Shown here: one piece after another, positions 51,698 to 63,094 of the stretch
How the letters are laid out: each line of letters opens with the position of its first letter
Numbering within the stretch: position 1 is the stretch's first letter
Assembly (NCBI GenBank): GCA_028583405.1
Contig: CM053256.1
Coordinates: 27,433,713-27,497,712 of the forward strand
Source of the DNA: Pogonophryne albipinna
Lineage: Eukaryota > Chordata > Actinopteri > Perciformes > Artedidraconidae
Direction of reading: 5' to 3'
Length of the DNA stretch: 64,000 nt
Position numbers and translations under genes: made by a program
Notes under the pieces: generated by a model
The model's database searches: none
Seen by the model: only the letters and a program-made list of their open reading frames with translations
What the model was told of the DNA's origin: nothing

Positions 51698-52173
51698 TTA
51701 AAGAGGCCCTATTCTGCTTTTTGGGGATTCCCTCTCCTGTAGTGTGTTCTATATGTAAATGGTCTGAAAAGGCTAAAGTCCCTGTGTTCCTTCCAGAGGG
51801 ACTTTCTCTCCCACACACTCCACCCTGTCTGAAACACCTCCATTGGACTCCTTTGTTTTCTTCTGTAATGTAGTGACATCACTATGTAACACTTCTATTG
51901 GTTAGCACTTCAACACATTGTCCATGATAGGGTAAGGGACGGGACATTTCCGACCCTAATCTAAGCGGTTGACCAATAGCTACAGAGCCGGCCAGCTAAC
52001 CAATCAGAGAGACTGGGCTCTGGTTTCAGACAGAGGGTGAAAAAAGGTGCTGCAGCACAGGCAGTATAAGAACAATAAAGAGCTTTTTGAACATTAAAGC
52101 ATGGAGACAAGTCCCAGTAGAGACACTACATACTGATATGAACATGAAAATGATCATAAAAGGGCCCCTTTAA
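51698..52173. mobile_element. TTAA-flanked MITE, AGGCCCTATT family (intact copy)
   Basis: TTAAAGAGGCCCTATT begins and AAAAGGGCCCCTTTAA ends the 476-bp element, with TTAA at both edges. The interior has GTAGTGTGTTCTATATG and GTTTCAGACAGAGGGTG. Related pieces lie at 11040-11355 with 13347-13404, at 41685-41776 and at 55330-55445. Confidence 0.8.
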
Positions 52174-52312
52174 ACAGTTCTGTACTTCATCTTGTCATTT
52201 TCTATAATTAATAAATATCTGTATATTAGCATAGAAAACCAGAGCATCCCATCTACTCTGTCATAGGCCTCGTGGGAGAAGTGACAATACAAGAAAATCA
52301 ATTCTCTAAATA

Positions 52313-53954
52313 CACTGAACAGAAATATAAATGCAACACTTGTTTTTGCTCCCATTTCTCATGAGATGAACTCAAAGATCTAAAACATTTTCTATATACA
52401 CAAAATAACCATTTCTCTCAAATATTGTTCACAAATCTGAAAAAATCTGTGATAGTGAGCACTTCTCCTTTGCCGAGATAATCCATCCCACCTCACAGGT
52501 GTGGCATATCAAGATGCTGATTAGACAGCATGATTATTGCACAGGTGTGCTTTAGGCTGGCCACAATAAAAGGCCACTCTGAAACGTGCAGTTTTGCTTT
52601 ATTGGGGGGGTCTGGGGGGGTCCGAAAACCAGTCAGTATCTGGTGTGACCACCATTTGCCTCACGCAGTAAAACACATCTCCTTCGCATAGAGTTGATCA
52701 GGTTGTTGATTGTGGCCTGTGGAATGTTGGTCCACTCCTCTTCAATGGCTGTGCGAAGTTGCTGGATATTGGCAGGAACTGGAACACGCTGTCGTATACG
52801 CTGATCCAGAGCATCCCAAACATGCTCAATGGGTGACATGTCCGGTGAGTATGCTGACCATGCAAGAACTGGGATGTTTTCAGCCTCCAGGAATTGTGTA
52901 CAGATCCTTGCAACATGGGGCAGTGCATTATCATGCTGCAACATGAGGTGATGGTCGTGGATGAATGGCACAACAATGGGCCTCAGGATCTCGTCACGGT
53001 ATCTCTGTGCATTCACAATGCCATCAATAAAATGCACCTGTGTTCGTCGTCCATAACATACGTCTGTCCATAACATACGTCTGTCCATACCATAACCCCA
53101 CCACCACCATGGGCCACTCGATTCACAACATTGACATCAGAAAACCGCTCACCCACACAACGCCACACACGCTGTCTGCCCTGAACAGTGAAAACCGGGA
53201 TTCATCCGTGAAGAGAACACCTCTCCAACGTGCCAGACGCCATCGAATGTGAGCATTTGCCCACTGAAGTCGGTTACGACGACGAACCGGAGTCAGGTCG
53301 AGACCCCGATGAGGACGACGAGCATGCAGATGAGCTTCCCTGAGATGGTTTCTGACAGTTTGTGCAGAAATTCTTTGGTTATGCAAACCGATTGTTGCAG
53401 CAGCTGTCCGAGTGGCTGGTCTCAGACGATCTTGGAGGTGAACATGCTGGATGTGGAGGTCCTGGGCTGGTGTGGTTACACGTGGTCTGCGGTTGTGAGG
53501 CCGGTTGGATGTACTGCCAAATTCTCTGAAACGCCTTTGGAGACGGCTTATGGTAGAGAAATGAACATTCAATTCACGGGCAACAGCTCTGGTGGACATT
53601 CCTGCTGTCAGCATGCCAATTGCACGCTCCCTCAAAACTTCCGACATCTGTGGCATTGTGCTGTGTGATAAAACTGAACATTTTAGAGTGGCCTTTTATT
53701 GTGGCCAGCCTAAGGCACACCTGTGCAATAATCATGCTGTCTAATCAGCATCTTGATATGCCACACCTGTGAGGTGGGATGGATTATCTCGTCAAAGGAA
53801 AAGTGCTCACTATCACACATTTTTTCAGATTTGTGAACAATATTTGAGAGAAATGGTTATTTTGTGTATATAGAAAATGTTTTAGATCTTTGAGTTCGTC
53901 TCATGAAAAATGGGAGCAAAAACAAAAGTGTTGCATTTATATTTTTGTTCAGTG
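52313..53954 (-). mobile_element. Tc1-like transposon, almost complete, long TIRs
   Basis: Inverted arms of about 285 bp (52313-52595 and 53670-53954) begin CACTGAACA/TGTTCAGTG, and TA flanks both outer ends (52311-52312, 53955-53956). The 1.64-kb length is that of a full element. One minus-strand transposase gene fills the centre but is broken in frame. The arms differ by a modest number of bases, so the copy is not very old. Confidence 0.93.
52633..53656 (-). pseudogene. Tc1 transposase, frame-broken
   Basis: The gene starts MPQMSEVLRERAIGML at 53656. The N-terminus has paired helix-turn-helix regions (AVARELNVHFSTISRL and AAATIGLHNQRISAQTV), an Arg-rich hook, and the first catalytic Asp in LFTDESRFSL. 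Homology leaves this frame at about 53,170-53,185. A second frame (from 53,088) has LQHDNALPHVA (second Asp) and DMSPIEHVWDALDQR (catalytic Glu), ending GGHTRY. A 17-bp tandem duplication around 53053-53087 contributes to the break. All three catalytic acids are present, but in separate frames, so the copy cannot make an intact enzyme. Confidence 0.92.
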
Positions 53955-54067
53955 TAGTAATTACATTTCCATTATCAGTAAACACAAGCATTTAGAGATA
54001 ATAACAATGTTACGCTTCAGAGATGCAAGCGTAATAGCGCTGCCAGAGACAGATAGCAGGGCAGGAC

Positions 54068-54761
54068 CAGTGGCGAACTGTGTCTATCACAACTGGACCT
54101 TCTGTAGACACACACACCCCCCTCCCCCCCCCCTCCGCGGCATTATAATGTCCGTCTTTTCACTGAATGGTCGTCTTGAAAAGGGTACTCACAACAATTC
54201 CGCAACAACTTCATCTTCACCTGTTGCACTTGTCATTTCAACGTTAAAAACAATAAAACGGCATGAATTGCTTCGTCACATTCATCTAGATCCTCTGTCT
54301 CGAGCCAGTTAACTAGCGGGCCTTCTAGAATACCCTGGAACCGAGGGGAACTCTGAAAGAATACGCCCATTGGCTACAAATCAATATATGATTGGTTGAT
54401 CAAACTGTCAGTCCCAACGTACGCTCTCATTCAGTGCAACGGCCAGGGCATTCGATCAAGGATGTAGAATACCTTGTTGAAGGATATTCTACCCAGAGAC
54501 CCAGAACAAGATCTGATTGGTTGCTTTCTTTTCTATCACAAAACCACTGAAATGTGTTGAGCATGGTCCGAGAAGGACAAACAAAACAACGTAACACTGT
54601 AATATTACAGATCAACAACACAGATACCATTCTCATTTATTCATTTTATATACATTTTATATACATTTTATTTATATAATTAAATCGATTTTTTGTTTGT
54701 TTTATCTGAGTGTTCCAGGGTATTATCTGAATACCTTGAAGGCCCTGACGGTTCGCCACTG
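54068..54761. mobile_element. hAT-type element, CAGTGGCGAAC family
   Basis: Inverted ends CAGTGGCGAACTGT and ACGGTTCGCCACTG with a perfect 8-bp duplication, GGCAGGAC (54060-54067 and 54762-54769). The 694-bp interior is non-coding; a C-rich tract occupies 54113-54134. The repeated ATTCTACC and GGTACTC-type motifs do not suggest a gene. Confidence 0.92.
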
Positions 54762-56099
54762 GGCAGGACAACCATCTGAGTACACTTCCTGTGGACACTG
54801 GCACTATGACTTCATTAACAGGAGATCAGACTGTAGAGCAGCATCTCTGGACATTCCGGTTAGGGACGAGTGGAGGCTCTTGTTAAGTTGCTAACCATCC
54901 AAATAGCATTTTTAACATTATCATAAGGCTGCTTTTATTGTACTAAAGGTGTGTACAAATACGTATGATGTAAGGCTCATGTAGCATGTGTCTCAAGGCA
55001 CAAGATAAGAGCAGAGACAATGGATGCTTACAATAATGACCAAACTTGATTCTACCCCTGTGCACTTCAGCAGTAAAGAATATTGCAGGAACCTGAAACA
55101 TGCGTATGAAATCATTCCAGTGAAGCTGTTTTTCGATTCACAACAACATTAAAGCCCGGGCTCTGTTGCCTCTTGCTTGACTTGTACTTTCGTATTGTAT
55201 AAGCTCACAGCAGGTCCAATCTACTTTAATATGATAGAAATCAATAACTATATAACTGGGAGGGGGGGTCGTTCTTACAAAAATACATCACAAAGTGCTT
55301 CACAGTAGGGGAAAACAGACATAGAATGTACCAAATCAGGAAAGTCCCTCTGGAGGAACACAGGGATTTTAGCCTTTGCAGACCATTTACATGCACACAA
55401 ACCTATAGAACACACTACAGGAAAGAGATAACCCCGAAAAGCTTTCAAGAATTGTACTGTTTCCTATTACAGATTGCAACATTTATAATGCATTGCAGCA
55501 GCAGAGAACACTTTAATATGCGTTTCATTGCTTGTCACAGATGTGCAAAATGTGGCACTTATTCTAAACCAGATAATCTACAAGTAAGTTAATTGAATAC
55601 AGCCTAAGAAAACACATCGTACAACATAATTGTGACAAATTGTAAAACATAATGATGTAAAATGTGGCACTGTGGAGTTAAATCCACCGTAGATGGAGCT
55701 GAAACAGAATGAGATGGTGGCAAATGGAGAAGTGGAGAAGTGGAGCAGAGTGGAAGCTCATCCTCCCACTCTATCCAGCGCGAACAGCCCGCTCCTCTGA
55801 GCACCAAACATTATGACTATCAAGGGCCACTAAATGAAATCAACAATTAGCCATCAAGCCTCAATTCAGCACACACTGAAGAGCTGTGGTGCTCATGACA
55901 ATCAGTGTAGAGACCTATCTGCTGCTCTTCACCACAGAGCCAGGTATCACACGTTTTTGGTCTGATTTTACAACTCTGAGCTTTGTAATTTTCTTACATT
56001 TTAATACTGATGCTTCCACATCTCTGGTAATGCCTTTGTGTTTCCTGCAACTCAAAGTAAAAGGGTTTTACGAGTGGTCGAATGAAATTGACAGTCATG

Positions 56100-57319
56100 T
56101 TAACCCTCCTGTTGTTGTTCTTTGTGCCTCCTTATTCCCGTTCAAATTTGACCGATCCTTTTTTAAACTGCTCTCACATTAAAGGTGGGGTAGGTAAGTT
56201 TGAGAAACCGCCTCGAGATACACTTTTTGTTATATTCCATGGAATGCTCTTAACATCCCGATAGCAATGAATATCTTAAGTGCTTTGACAAAAAATCCAT
56301 ACACATTTTTCATGGAGGGAACCAGCAGCTTACTTCCTGGTTTTAGGACGCGTCACTGGCTGCACCTCTCAATATGATGCCAATATAAACAAGGTCTTCT
56401 GTCGGCTCTGTACATCAATGCCGACCTCTGCTGACAAGTAAGTGAAGAGTAGACAATATAAAAGGTATTGGAGAAATGTCCCAGCAGTTTAGGATAATGA
56501 AGGTTCTAATCTAATCAATTACATAGCCATTACATTTCTAACTCCTAATGACAGGAAGGCAGAAAGCGCATTATACAAATAATAATACTCATAATAGCAG
56601 ACATTTTTTAACAATGACCACAATATCATTATTTTAATAAACCAAATATGAACAATTGAGGAAAATGAGGAAGACCTGATGATTCAAATGTTGTAGTACA
56701 AGTAGTAATGTAGTTAGTGCATAAATTACTATTGCAACAAATGTGTTAATTTTCTTCATTATTAGTCGATTTGTTTTTTGGTGGACGAATGCTCCGGGCC
56801 AGAGGTTACAAAGGTGGGGCCAGTGATAATACCCTTAATGTCTACCCCTGTGTAGGGTCTAAGACAAAGGCATAACCCAACAAACCATGTAAGAGAACAG
56901 TGTTTTAGAAAATCAAATGTTTTATTATTTAATTTTATACATTTATTTGTAATGTTAAGTGTCTATATAATATAAGGGTAATGCCCACTGTGGAGCATAC
57001 CATAAGGCCTTTAAGCAATCACATGTAAAACACAATAGTTATGATTGATGAAAGTAGTAAAAAGCACCTTGAATTGCCTTGTGTTGAAAGGTACTATATA
57101 AATAAACTTGCCTTGCCTTGCCTAAATCAGTCAGATTTGACCCGCACTGAAAACACTGAAACATTGACTTTAATTAAGTTGAACCTAATCATTTTTATTT
57201 TTACTTTATATAGTTACTTTCAACTAACCTAATACAGTGAGGTGAACTCTGTTGACATAAGATATGTAATTAAAGTCAAGGTTTCAGTTTTTTCAGTGTG
57301 AACGCGACAGGAGGGTTAA
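56100..57319. mobile_element. TTAA-flanked MITE, TTAACCCTCCTGT family, composite
   Basis: The perfect 13-bp inverted ends TTAACCCTCCTGT and ACAGGAGGGTTAA delimit 1220 bp. Inside, a second TTAA terminus (TTAAAGGTGGGGTAGGTAAG) starts at 56179 and continues to at least 56310. A retroposon tail with CTTGC repeats occupies 57060-57122. The interior is thus a patchwork of later insertions. Confidence 0.7.
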
Positions 57320-59350
57320 ACTACTTAGTTAATCTCTGTCTGCTTAGGACATGTATGGGCTTTGTAGTTTGTTGCATTTTAATACTGATGCTTCCATATT
57401 TCTGGTCATGCCTTTGTGTTTCCTGTTACTGTTAGAGTATCAGGGATCTACATGCGCTCAAATGAAATTGTCATTAATGCTACACCAGTTAGTTATTCCC
57501 CCTCCACTCAGTGGTGCTTAGAGAAGGTTTGCCAAGCCGTGTAATGGTTTATTTGGGCTGTGGTGTTGGCTGATGTGTGCCCACTGCCCAGGCCCAGCAG
57601 TGACAGACGGAGAGTGGAGCTGGCAGCTGGCTGTCTGCGGACACACAGAGCTATGCAGCGAGTGGCAGGGCCTAATGGGACCTGAGCAGCAGCTTAGGTC
57701 ACTGCCATCTCAAGTACAGCCATGGCACTGCAGACATCAGTGCTAACTCACCTTAGATTAGAGGCTGAAAGCATGGCGGTAACACACTCTGACACCTCAA
57801 AGCAAAGCCTCAGCCAGAGCATTTCAATTACCCAGCTTCCCCTGCTCCGGTGGATCTCCACAGCACAGTGCCTGCCCTAAGGTCTGCCAGGACACAGTGT
57901 GCCCTGGCTTTACACATCATATTAAGAATAACTTATTTATATTGTCTCCTATTTATGGGATTGTCATTACTGCACAAAACATGGAGGTAAAGGGTTAGCA
58001 GCATAACAAAGCACTACCATAAAGAAATGCTTGTCTTTTGTAAAAGTTAAAACAATGAACTAGCACACACAGTCATAGAGCAGAGTGAAGAGTCTTCTTC
58101 ATAGGAATTCATGCCAGGCCTGCGCGGTAAACCACCAGCAATATGTATCGAGATATATAAGTCATCAGTAGTTGATTGATAGTTTCACTTCGGCCTTTAG
58201 TGTACCTTAGCCATCTGCATGTTTGTGCCTCTAACTAGAGGCTGTTAAGTATGTGTATGCCGTGTCAAATTGTTATGTTATTGTCAACCCTCAGTGCAGC
58301 TTTAATAGAGTGCTGCACTGATGACTTAGTTTGTGGGCTGAACCTGAAGTTAGCAACACAATGACGCTTTTTCCATTGGATTTTGAAATATTGCAGAAAC
58401 AAACCCTTATGATCCTCACACGTTTTGTTCATTAGGATAAACTTTACATATTAACATCACTTTAATGAGTTTTGAAGCGAAATGCAATTGCCAGGCCAAA
58501 AATATTAACTATCGTTACGCTTTAAATGAAAGGACATCACGGTAGCATGGCGGCCAGTCGCCACTGCTAAGCTAAAGGTGGCTAATGTTCGGATGATGTT
58601 TTTTAGTCTAATTTAGTTATTGACCGCCATTTTTATGACAGTAAGAACCTTCATATATTTACCAGTGGGGTATTTACTGACGTATTGTATTTCGTAGAAC
58701 AAAATGTGAAAATCCCTTCTATTTGTATAAACCATAGACATTTCAGGAATCTAACACGTTCAAAAAAACATTAACTTCATGACATTTTAAACAATGTTGT
58801 CTCCTATCCCGTGCTAGAACCATTATCTACATGGCTTCCTGTATTTTAAGAAGATGCTTTGCAGCAACTCTGTCACATTTCAGTTTTGCCAAAGCAGAGG
58901 AAGATGTCAAATTCATTAGGTAACAAATATCTCTAAATAAAGAAACATTGTTGTACTTATGTTTTGATTTGTATAAACCCCCATTTTTTTATTCAATAAT
59001 CTTAATCTTTTTACCTAATGAAAGAACATTTGAACACAGTTGTTAAATTAAAGTTGAAAGTCATTACACACATCCGCAAGGTTTGGATACAGCATAAGAG
59101 AGTCAATGCAACATAAAGCGTGTGTGTGTGTGTTTCTTTGTGTGTGTGTTTGTGTGTTTCTTTGTGTGTGTGTGGGTCTTTGTCTTTGTGTGAGAGAGGC
59201 AGACAGCTGCTGGCAGTAATGTGCTTTCTCTTGTGTTCAGAGCGCTGACCTCTATTTAGATGCCCAGAGAGAGAGATAACGTCCTGTGATGAGAACTACC
59301 CTCAGGCCATGCCGGGTCACAGCCCACTGTCAGTCATCACACACCTCCAT

Positions 59351-59628
<278 letters not shown>

Positions 59629-59733
59629 ATCTTGGCATGTTTTCTACCCAACCCAAACAATCCAGTGGTAGTTGCTTTCCTCACATTCCTCTAAGCACGT
59701 TTATTACCTTTGTTCAAACTAATCTCTCTGAAC

Positions 59734-59865
59734 ACCGGTAGTAGCTCAGGAGCTAACCTGATGCTCACTGGTTCGAGTCCCAGTATGGACCCAAAATAAA
59801 GAATTGCACTGACAGCTTAAGGTGCCAGGTCACCTCCAGAGCCCTGCCGAGGTCTCTTTGGAAGT
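59734..59865 (+). mobile_element. tRNA-derived SINE head of a second family
   Basis: TAGCTCAGGAG fits an A box and GGTTCGAGTCC is a perfect B box, 28 bp further on. The body continues CAGTATGGACCCAAAAT and GGTGCCAGGTCACCTCC. The body differs from the SINEs at 16199 and 46900. Confidence 0.65.
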
Positions 59866-60102
59866 TATTTTCTTATATATATTTAACTATTTGCAAGAAA
59901 AATTACCATAATGTTTTGATTAGTTACTCGTATCACATATATATATTTATCACATATGGCTAACGTTAGCTACTTTAGCAAATGCTACAAGCTTGTAAAT
60001 TAGCATTATATGGCTAAATTGGCACCAAACGCTAATACACATGCTACTGTACATACTCGTCCCATAATGTAGCAATAATTCTAAACTCAATCATATTTAA
60101 TC

Positions 60103-60947
60103 CAGGGTTGGCAACTTTGGGTACCTGGCTGGAGTGAGATTTTGATATCATGGGTTTAATTACAAATATGCGCACTAAATGACCTTAGCATATATATAGG
60201 ATATATATACAATATATACAAATACACAATATTGGACACAGACTATAAAGGGCACAAAGTTTCATTCACTAATGAAAGTCAAACACATGTTTGTTTCCAC
60301 TGTTTTATTGTGTGCCTGTCGCGATAAGCAATTAATTGACTCGTACGATAAATAAAAATGAACTCGATAACTTTTCTGACCTCGATAAATTGCCATTTAC
60401 ATGAGGATGTGACTAGCAGTTTGAAAGGATGTACTTGAATTATTATTATATATTATCATTATGTTAGTGGTCTAAAATGGTCCTACAACGGTGCCGACAA
60501 TATTATTGTTTATCGCAATAATTTCCAGGGAAATGTATCCAACTAAATTAATTATCGTGAGAGGCCAATACATGAAACACACACAAACAAATCTACAGAC
60601 TTACTCCAAACTGCCAAATATATTAATTAACACACTCTCACTCTCATGACTCTATTTTGGCCTAGTAGAACGATAAGCAGCAGACTTTTACTTTTTATCA
60701 TTTCCACTGGATCTTAGATCTGCGCATGCGCAATACCGGCTCCCACTGCTCTCCTGTCTTAACGTTGTGGGGGCGGGGAGGGAGCGGATCGACAGCTTGA
60801 GCAGCTGTAACATTGTAAATAACCAACCAAAAACGATCACCGGTTCATCTTGTTTTTGGCGTGAGAAAAGTTTGGGCAGCGTGAGAGCGTGAGATTGAGA
60901 GTGAAAGCGTGTGTCACACGCCAGATGCGTGAGAGTTGGCAACCCTG
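60103..60947. mobile_element. hAT-type element of the CAGGGCTGCC family, lacking the core
   Basis: Ends CAGGGTTGGCAAC and GTTGGCAACCCTG, with perfect 8-bp duplication ATTTAATC (60095-60102 and 60948-60955). Reverse complemented, both subterminal regions resemble 2565-3862. The core found there is absent. A further small element with CCTGTCGCGATAA/TTATCGTGAGAGG ends occupies about 60314-60565. Confidence 0.9.
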
Positions 60948-61516
60948 ATTTAATCATGCAGCCAAGACACACTAAACTTACACTCGTTCAGAACACATTA
61001 AACATCCCCTCATGGGGCTACACCATTATACATCCATGGGCTACACTGATGTTATTGGCTAAAAATGAAGGGGACATCTGATTGGCTACAAACAGTACAT
61101 TGCTGGCGGGGTCAGGGGAGTCCCAAAATGCGTTTTTATAAAAGTAACAACAACAAATATTTAAAATATGTTTCATGATAAAAACATGAATATGTTACAT
61201 TTTTCCTCATGAAACATATTTTATATTTTAAATAATGTATATTAATACATATATGTATATAAATACATATATTTGTGGATTTATATTAGATGTATTTGAA
61301 TCCATTGAGGATCAGTAATATATGACTGAAATGCCCCATTCTGAGCCCCGTTTGTTCTGACATCGCCTGATAAAATGCATGTGTGTCTTTTTGGTGCCTG
61401 ATGTGTATAGTCCTATATGTATATAATGTATGTATTTGTACTGTATACAATAACAGTGTAAACTACATTTCCTCAATTGGAATTAAGAAAAGTCAAATGT
61501 CTTCTTCTACTTTCAG

Positions 61517-61708
61517 ATCCAGCGCTCCAGAAACAAGGAGATGAAGGAGATGTTCCCAGAAGGCTTTGGAATCCATCATGCCGGCATGCTGCGCTCTGAC
61601 CGCAGCATGATGGAGAGCATGTTCTCCAAAGGCCACCTGAAGGTGCTGGTGTGCACCGCCACTCTGGCCTGGGGAGTCAACCTGCCGGCACACGCAGTCA
61701 TCATCAAG
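61517..61708 (+). CDS. ascc3: ascc3 exon: helicase motif V
   Basis: The 192-nt exon codes 64 residues, [12 protein letters not shown] to AHAVIIK, between TTTCAG and GTTCTA. It contains the Ski2-family IHHAGM signature (residues 19-24) and motif [14 protein letters not shown], at about 48-60. The donor GTTCTA is the weakest of the seven outside the GT itself. Both junctions are phase 0. Confidence 0.97.
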
Positions 61709-61937
61709 GTTCTACTCTTTCACTCAGTCGGTTTAGCTGCTCCTCTTCAGTTTAAGTTTCTGTCCCTCAGGAAGATATATCATTCGTTGAATCATGACGG
61801 TGTGTGTTGTTCTAAATGAACTACAGTGTGTGTGTTCATGGTGTTGATGGATCATGTCACCTGGTCTGGTTCATTGATGTGTTTTAATAGTTTGGAATGG
61901 AATGGTACAGAGGAAGAAAATATGTAAAATGTTGATG

Positions 61938-61940
<3 letters not shown>

Positions 61941-61997
<57 letters not shown>
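61941..61997. repeat. AC dinucleotide microsatellite, 57 bp
   Basis: Uninterrupted AC run 233 bp into the intron that follows the motif V exon. Confidence 0.98.
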
Positions 61998-62001
<4 letters not shown>

Positions 62002-62155
62002 CAACTTCAGCAGACTTACCCTTACAGTATATTATAAATGTATCACAACACAGATAGTGTTTTATTTTTTGCACACAAAAAAACATTACAATTAATCTCA
62101 ATATTTATATTTAAATGCTAAATGAAAAAACTGAGCTGTATTTAAAATAGTGTAA

Positions 62156-62282
62156 TCAAATCAAATCAAGTTTTATTTATATAGCACATTTATAAACGAT
62201 TTTTGGTGCAGCCAAAGTGCTGTACATATAATAAAAATAGCCTACAGTAGAGACACTTTACAGCAAATACAACAGCACAGAT
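62156..62282. repeat. Retroposon 3'-tail repeat (copy 2)
   Basis: Nearly identical, same orientation, to 8608-8733, with only a couple of differences (TTGGTGCAGCC versus TTGGTCGAGCC). The near-identity indicates two recent insertions from the same source. Confidence 0.65.
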
Positions 62283-62503
62283 TGTTCAGAATATCAGTAT
62301 GAGAAAAAAAAAAAATGAGTGTACTGGAACTGTATTGGCATCACATCTGAAGAAGCCTGTGTTTTTGATATAAACATAGGTAGGTACTGCACAGAGCTCC
62401 GGGAATGAAACTGTCCCTGAGTCTGCCGGTGTTGGTCCAGGTTCTGGTGGCTCAAGTGTTTCCAGTCCTCTCAACCCCCGTCTGTCTCTTGTCTCTATAA
62501 CAG

Positions 62504-62728
62504 GGGACTCAAATATACGATGCCAAGCGTGGGACCCTGGTGGATCTAGGCATCCTGGACGTCATGCAGATCTTTGGACGTGCAGGTCGTCCGCAATTTG
62601 ACAAGTACGGTGAGGGCACCATCATCACCACCCACGACAAACTGAGCCACTACCTGACCCTGCTCACCCAGCAGAACCCCATCGAGAGCCAGTTCCTGGA
62701 CAGGCTGGCCGACAACCTGAACGCTGAG
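62504..62728 (+). CDS. ascc3: ascc3 exon: helicase motif VI and start of the winged-helix region
   Basis: The 225-nt exon codes 75 residues, [16 protein letters not shown] to ADNLNAE, between ATAACAG and GTCAGT. It has motif [14 protein letters not shown] (residues 22-33), with the arginine finger, then [20 protein letters not shown] leading to the winged-helix domain. In SNRNP200 the corresponding sequence is recognisably different, supporting ASCC3. The next exon should begin with the ALGTVTN-like segment outside this window. Confidence 0.97.
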
Positions 62729-62998
62729 GTCAGTCCCACAGTGACATCACAGATCTAGTGTGTGTTTTACCAAGACAGAAATCACCTTCGGGGTTTTTCA
62801 CTGAAATATCTGATGCATTACAGCATGAAGCCCTCATTACATCATATCATTAATTACAATGTGACCTAAAAAATGTAAGACAACACAAAATAAATGAGTT
62901 AAATGTATTAAAAAGAAGCAATAAAATAAAGGTAAGATAGTAGCTGTAGTTTGTTTGTTGATGTGTGATTATATACAGGCGCATTTGCATACCAACAT

Positions 62999-63053
62999 TG
63001 AGAGAGGGAGAGGGAGAGAGAGGAGAGAGAAGAGAGAAGAGAGAGAGAGAGAG
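62999..63053. repeat. GA-rich simple repeat
   Basis: Imperfect GA/GGGA repeats between two ordinary intron stretches. Confidence 0.9.
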
Positions 63054-63094
63054 AAATATATTTGCGAGTTGCATATGAACCTATGATATGAACT

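Larger units (their letters stand above)
61709..62503 (+). other. ascc3: ascc3 intron, 795 bp
   Basis: GTTCTA to ATAACAG. It contains an AC array and a retroposon-tail repeat, listed separately; otherwise nothing recognised. Confidence 0.95.

Noticed and set aside
59734..59800. Possible functional tRNA gene with a perfect B box
   Set aside because: The A-B spacing leaves no proper anticodon arm and the sequence continues into a SINE body.
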